DNA of 17,302 nucleotides. Origin: HGM13006 sp963649625 (GTDB lineage Bacteria; Bacillota; Clostridia; Oscillospirales; Oscillospiraceae). The stretch is from the NCBI GenBank assembly GCA_963649625.1, contig CAVJIP010000023.1, positions 1 to 17,302 on the forward strand, in the 5' to 3' direction. The notes under the pieces are model-generated. The model saw only the letters and a list, made by a program, of their open reading frames with translations. It did not search any database and was not told where the DNA came from. Position 1 is the first letter of the stretch, and the number at the start of each line of letters is the position of its first letter. The position numbers and the translations under genes are program-made. Shown piece by piece: positions 14,012 through 17,302 of this stretch.

Positions 14012-15634
14012 TCAGCGGGTTCTGTCTAATACGGCCTGCTTTAGCTCTATGGCCCGGGTTATATTTAACTCGATTAAGCGTACCTGTACAGCCGGTATTT
14101 CGGATAAAGGCATATCTCCGCTGATGAGCTGCGCAATGGCCCCGTCCAGATAGGAGTTGACGTCCGCCATAATGGCAGAGTACTCCTCTCCCTCCTGAAA
14201 GGTAAAATGCAGGCCGGCGGGCATCATGTTTTCGGAATCCGTCTGCCGAGCCCAGATGTTTAGGACATCCATTTGATCGCTCAAAAGATACTGTCTGCGC
14301 TTTTCGTAAATAACCCCCTGCAAATCCGCAGTGTAGAGGGAAACAGCGTCCGACAGGGAAAGCCCCTGCGGATTATTTCGTATCATATCGGTATAAGCCG
14401 GTGTGTTTTCCTCTAGAACATAGGTTTTTCCTTCTACGCCAAAGTTCCCGATCAGCAGGGCCTCGTCAGAGTAAAACCAATCCGCTGCCTGCATTGCCAA
14501 TTCCGGATCATCGCAGTCTACAGATATGGAAAAGCCGGGGGCATATAGGGAGGTAGCACGACTTGGGGCCAGATGAGTCTGATCGCCGGAACGCCGCACC
14601 GGATCCATGGCAGCCTGGATAGGGAAATCACACATTCCTGACAAGGTTTCATAGCTGGCCAGCGGCAGGAAAAACACGCCGCTCTGCCCCAGGCTGAGGT
14701 CGATTAAGTAGCTGTTGGTGTATATATTTGCTTCATCCCGATAAACTGCGGTAATCAACCCTTCCTCGTACCATTGGCGCATGGTGGTCACATAGTCAGA
14801 AAAGCCAGGCTCCAGCCCTCCAAATTTTACCACACCATCCTCTTGGAAAAAGCCTTCATTTGGGGCAATAGACCCCAGTGAGACACCGAATCCGGCGGTA
14901 AAATTATCTCCGGGGGTAATGCCGGCGGGAAGCATCCGAAAGGGGAGTGCAGGGTGATAGGTGTTTTTTATGGCCAGCAACAGCTTGTGATAGTCCTCAT
15001 AGGTTTCCGGGGGCTCCAGGACAAGAGCGTTAAGCCAGTCCTGACGAACAACTGCACCAATGTCCGGTGTCAGCTGTGGCCTATCAAAGAAACGAAACAA
15101 CCGCATAATGTTATCGTCGTCTGTGACGAGAGCCTGCACGCCGTCATAGCACTTCTTCGCAGCTTCGATGTAATTCGGCCCATATTCTGCAATCAAATCA
15201 TCCAGCGGCAGCAGCCAGTTGGTTCGCTGGGTTTGTAGCATAAAGTCCGGTGCGTCCATAATCAGATCGCTCACCGTACCACTTGCCTCCTGGGTCTGCA
15301 ATCCGGTGATGTAATCCTGTGCCGGGAGCAACTGCAACTTCACGGAGATTCCGGTGGTATGCTCTAATGCTGTCATCAGAGCCAAGGTTCCCTCAGAGTC
15401 TTGGCGCAACTCGGAGGGATAGGCAATCGAAATCTCTGCGGATTCTGTCATCAAAGGATAAATCGCCTTGGCGGGGGCTGCATCAAAGACAGATAAGGAA
15501 TCCAGCTCCAGCTGTGACGCATCCACAAAGTCGTTGCCAGCATCCAAGGGGAGGTTCCCTTGGACGTTGGCTGTGGTACCACAGGCCGTCATGGATAACA
15601 AAAGGAAGGCTATCCCAAATAGCATTTGCTTCAC
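14012..15634 (-). CDS. Orphan extracellular solute-binding lipoprotein (family 1 type)
   Basis: A 540-residue lipoprotein. The signal peptide is MKQMLFGIAFLLLSM, and the lipobox MTAC puts the lipidated Cys at 18. The mature part resembles family 1 solute-binding proteins of the large LplA/oligosaccharide type: an early VKLQLLPAQDYITGLQ segment, a DLIMDAPDFM segment, and a late LAMQAADWFYSDEALLIGNFG block that is characteristic of these proteins. The usual role is capturing a sugar or oligosaccharide for a two-permease ABC importer. No permease or ATPase gene is beside it here, so partner and ligand are unknown. It starts with GTG at 15634, behind AGGAGG with seven bases spacing. Its DNA is less GC-rich than its neighbours (28 of 60 bases in 14401-14460, against 39 of 60 in 5161-5220), which may indicate recent acquisition. 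Confidence 0.75.
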   Translation of the reverse strand: MKQMLFGIAFLLLSMTACGTTANVQGNLPLDAGNDFVDASQLELDSLSVFDAAPAKAIYPLMTESAEISIAYPSELRQDSEGTLALMTALEHTTGISVKLQLLPAQDYITGLQTQEASGTVSDLIMDAPDFMLQTQRTNWLLPLDDLIAEYGPNYIEAAKKCYDGVQALVTDDDNIMRLFRFFDRPQLTPDIGAVVRQDWLNALVLEPPETYEDYHKLLLAIKNTYHPALPFRMLPAGITPGDNFTAGFGVSLGSIAPNEGFFQEDGVVKFGGLEPGFSDYVTTMRQWYEEGLITAVYRDEANIYTNSYLIDLSLGQSGVFFLPLASYETLSGMCDFPIQAAMDPVRRSGDQTHLAPSRATSLYAPGFSISVDCDDPELAMQAADWFYSDEALLIGNFGVEGKTYVLEENTPAYTDMIRNNPQGLSLSDAVSLYTADLQGVIYEKRRQYLLSDQMDVLNIWARQTDSENMMPAGLHFTFQEGEEYSAIMADVNSYLDGAIAQLISGDMPLSEIPAVQVRLIELNITRAIELKQAVLDRTR

Positions 15635-15697
15635 AGTGAGACCTCCTCCATACGGGCCGTTTTATTACACATTAGGGAGTATGAAAAAGTGGCGGCA

Positions 15698-15742
15698 AGC
15701 AGCCATGAAAATCCGGGCGTTTATCGGATTTCCACGGCTGCT
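15698..15742 (-). other. Long strand-specific RNA hairpin between the RqcP-like gene and the solute-binding gene
   Basis: Arms AGCAGCCATGAAAATCCG (15698-15715) and CGGATTTCCACGGCTGCT (15725-15742) flank a nine-base loop. They are complementary at 16 of 18 positions. The other two positions become G-U pairs only in - strand RNA, so all 18 pairs form there. A TTTTT run follows about 11 bases after the stem on that strand. It could terminate the metG transcript or act in the leader of the solute-binding gene. The rest of the 15635-15769 gap has no clear promoter: weak TTGCCG with TAATGT was seen but is not convincing. Confidence 0.7.
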
Positions 15743-15769
15743 CTAATTTCTACGTACATGGGAGGTCCC

Positions 15770-16012
15770 TTATGGGAGCTCCCGGTACATGGCCACCGCA
15801 TCGGCCTTTTTGGTGGATTCGCTCAGGCTCAGCACCTCCACCCGGACGGCTTTCTGCCCAAAGCGAATTTCCAGCCGGTCCCCCACCTTGACCTCATAGC
15901 TCGCCTTGGCGGGCCGACCGTTGACGCTGACCCGCTCACTGTCACAGGCCTCGTTGGCCACGGTGCGCCGTTTGATCAGCCGGGACACCTTCAAATACTT
16001 ATCCAGCCGCAT
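15770..16012 (-). CDS. rqcP: RqcP-like S4 RNA-binding protein (YabO/HSP15 family)
   Basis: An 80-residue single S4-domain protein. MRLDKYLKVSRLIKRRTVAN, then VSVNGRPAKASYEVKVGD, LEIRFG and a STKKADAVAMY tail match Bacillus YabO (RqcP) closely along its length. RqcP binds the stalled 50S subunit and helps RqcH add alanine tails to nascent chains in ribosome-associated quality control. The ATG at 16012 begins exactly at the conserved MRLDKYL; residues upstream in the frame (to 16054) overlap metG and are not family-like. A GAGGGC site overlaps the metG stop, and the gene starts 10 bases after it, so the two are cotranscribed. The symbol is by similarity from reading. Confidence 0.83.
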   Translation of the reverse strand: MRLDKYLKVSRLIKRRTVANEACDSERVSVNGRPAKASYEVKVGDRLEIRFGQKAVRVEVLSLSESTKKADAVAMYRELP

Positions 16013-16022
16013 GGTCGTGCCC

Positions 16023-17302
16023 TCAGCAGAGCTTGGCGCCTGCCGGAATGGCATCGTCCAGCATCAGCAGGGTTAGCTTTTCGTCCTTTTCGGCAGACAG
16101 GAGCATCCCGCAGGACTCCAGCCCCATCATCTTCCGGGGGGCAAGATTGGTGCAGGCCACCAGGGTCTTGCCCACCAGCTCCTCGGGCCTATAGTAGGCC
16201 GCAATGCCGGAGAGAATCTGACGGGGCTTACCGCTGCCATCGTCCAGGGCGAACCGCAGGAGCTTTTTGGACTTCTTGACGCTTTCGCATTCCAGCACCT
16301 TCACCACGGTCATGTCCACCTTTTCAAAGTCCTCAAAGGGGATTTCCGTCTTAAACTCCACGGTCAGGGCTGCCGGAGGCTCCGCCTTCCGCTCCGCAAT
16401 CTCCTGGAGCTTTTTGGCACTGTCAATCCGGCTAAAGAGAATCTCCGCCGTGCCCACCGTACCGCCTACCGGCATACCGCCGAAGGCCGTCAGGGACTCC
16501 AGCCCGCCGTTTTCCACATTCAGCTGGCGGAGAATCTTCTCGGAAGTCTCCGGCAGATAAGCCCCCAGAACAATGGCCGCAAAGCGAATGGCCTCCAGCA
16601 GGTTGTAGAGGACGGTACCCAGCCGGTCAGCCTTGGCCGGATCCTTGGCTAGAACCCAGGGGGTGGTCTCGTCAATATACTTGTTGGCCCGGCGCAGCAG
16701 CACAAACACCTCGTCAATGGCATCGGCCACATGGAGGCCGTCCATCTTCTTTTCCACCTTGGCAGGCATAGCCAGGGCCACCGCCTTGAGTTCCTCATCC
16801 ACGGTCTCTCCGGCGCAGGGCTCCATGATCCTGCCGCCAAAGTACTTGTGATCCATGGCGATGGTGCGGTTTACCAGGTTGCCCAGAATATTGGCCAGGT
16901 CGGAGTTGGTGCGCTCGATCATCAGTTCATAGGTGAACACCCCATCGTTGGCAAAGGGCATCTCGTGGAGCATATAATACCGGGTGGCATCCACCCCAAA
17001 TTCCTCCACCAGCTCGTCTGCGTAGATCACGTTGCCGGTGGACTTGGACATTTTTCCGCTGCTGACCAGCAGCCAGGGGTGGCCGAACACCTGCTTGGGC
17101 AAGGGCTCCCCCAGGGCCATCAGAAAGATGGGCCAGTAGATGGTATGGAAGCGAATAATGTCCTTGCCGATGAGATGCACGTCTGCGGGCCAATACTTTT
17201 TGTAGTGCTCGTCGGAATTGCCGTCCGGGTCGTAGCCGCAGAAGGTGATATAGTTGGTCAGGGCGTCCAGCCACACATAGACCACATGGCCCGGGTCAAA
17301 GT
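16023..17302 (-). CDS. metG: Methionyl-tRNA synthetase, C-terminal two thirds (5' end outside window)
   Basis: The frame is open to the window edge, so the start, the HIGH motif and the zinc cysteines lie beyond it; 425 residues are visible. YVWLDALTNYITFCGY and VHLIGKDIIRFHTIYWPIFL are class I MetRS catalytic-core signatures. KMSKS is present (SSGKMSKSTGN, about residue 83 of the visible part). The anticodon-binding helical domain follows (MPFANDGVFTYE, then NLVNRTIAM). The C-terminus carries the EMAPII/Trbp111-like tRNA-binding and dimerisation domain (DFEKVDMTVVKVLECE to TNLAPRKMMGLESCGM, about the last 105 residues). It charges initiator and elongator tRNA-Met. The stop TGA is at 16023-16025, directly before the RqcP-like gene. 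No rearrangement is seen. Confidence 0.96.
   Translation of the reverse strand, partial: FDPGHVVYVWLDALTNYITFCGYDPDGNSDEHYKKYWPADVHLIGKDIIRFHTIYWPIFLMALGEPLPKQVFGHPWLLVSSGKMSKSTGNVIYADELVEEFGVDATRYYMLHEMPFANDGVFTYELMIERTNSDLANILGNLVNRTIAMDHKYFGGRIMEPCAGETVDEELKAVALAMPAKVEKKMDGLHVADAIDEVFVLLRRANKYIDETTPWVLAKDPAKADRLGTVLYNLLEAIRFAAIVLGAYLPETSEKILRQLNVENGGLESLTAFGGMPVGGTVGTAEILFSRIDSAKKLQEIAERKAEPPAALTVEFKTEIPFEDFEKVDMTVVKVLECESVKKSKKLLRFALDDGSGKPRQILSGIAAYYRPEELVGKTLVACTNLAPRKMMGLESCGMLLSAEKDEKLTLLMLDDAIPAGAKLC

Noticed and set aside
15747..15793. GGGAGGTCCC and GGGAGCTCCC palindromic words near the end of the RqcP-like gene
   Set aside because: Short, partly inside the coding sequence, and compatible with chance in GC-rich DNA; no terminator or operator geometry could be made from them.

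Overview
The window looks like a chromosomal segment from an anaerobic, moderately GC-rich Clostridia member, most likely an Oscillospiraceae-type gut organism related to Flavonifractor, Oscillibacter or Lawsonibacter. The grounds are a sensory-type [FeFe] hydrogenase with DRTGG and PHP partners, Gram-positive lipoproteins, strong AGGAGG ribosome binding sites, an MBOAT/DHHW/DUF4358 surface-modification operon and an RqcP-like S4 protein. This placement is inferred from gene content and style; no search was run. I see no rRNA, tRNA, CRISPR array, insertion sequence or phage gene.

Layout. (1) Bases 1-3973, + strand: the 3' part of a sensory-type [FeFe] hydrogenase, a small DRTGG-domain protein, a PHP-domain metallophosphoesterase and an MsbA/LmrA-type ABC exporter, ending at a bidirectional terminator. 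(2) Bases 4016-8125, - strand: a four-gene operon (SGNH hydrolase, DUF4358 protein, MBOAT acyltransferase, DHHW protein) with the composition of an envelope-polymer O-acylation machine. It is driven by a near-consensus promoter that sits back-to-back with a second near-consensus promoter for a PAP2 phosphatase gene (8309-8842, +). (3) Bases 8896-13913, + strand: a complete branched-chain amino-acid-type ABC importer, livJ-livH-livM-livG-livF. It has its own promoter, an inverted repeat over the -35 box, a hairpin between livJ and livH, and a strong terminator after livF. (4) Bases 14012-15634, - strand: an orphan solute-binding lipoprotein with visibly lower GC. (5) Bases 15770-17302, - strand: an RqcP-like S4 protein gene just downstream of metG, whose 5' part lies outside the window.

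How the genes work together. Region 1 reads as a hydrogen or redox sensing module whose output may run through the DRTGG and PHP proteins. Region 2 would pass acyl groups across the membrane (MBOAT) to extracytoplasmic SGNH-fold transferases (DHHW and SGNH). The divergently transcribed PAP2 phosphatase could recycle lipid-phosphate carrier for the same envelope. Region 3 is a self-contained uptake system. Region 5 is translation and ribosome-rescue housekeeping.

No single locus is clearly a new defence or mobile system. The most interesting signals are the altered H-cluster pocket of the hydrogenase and its DRTGG/PHP partners, the compact O-acylation operon containing a protein of unknown function, the operator-like inverted repeat over the livJ promoter, and a strand-specific 18-bp hairpin between the RqcP-like gene and the orphan lipoprotein gene. 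All intergenic stretches are shorter than 300 bases, and each is described below.
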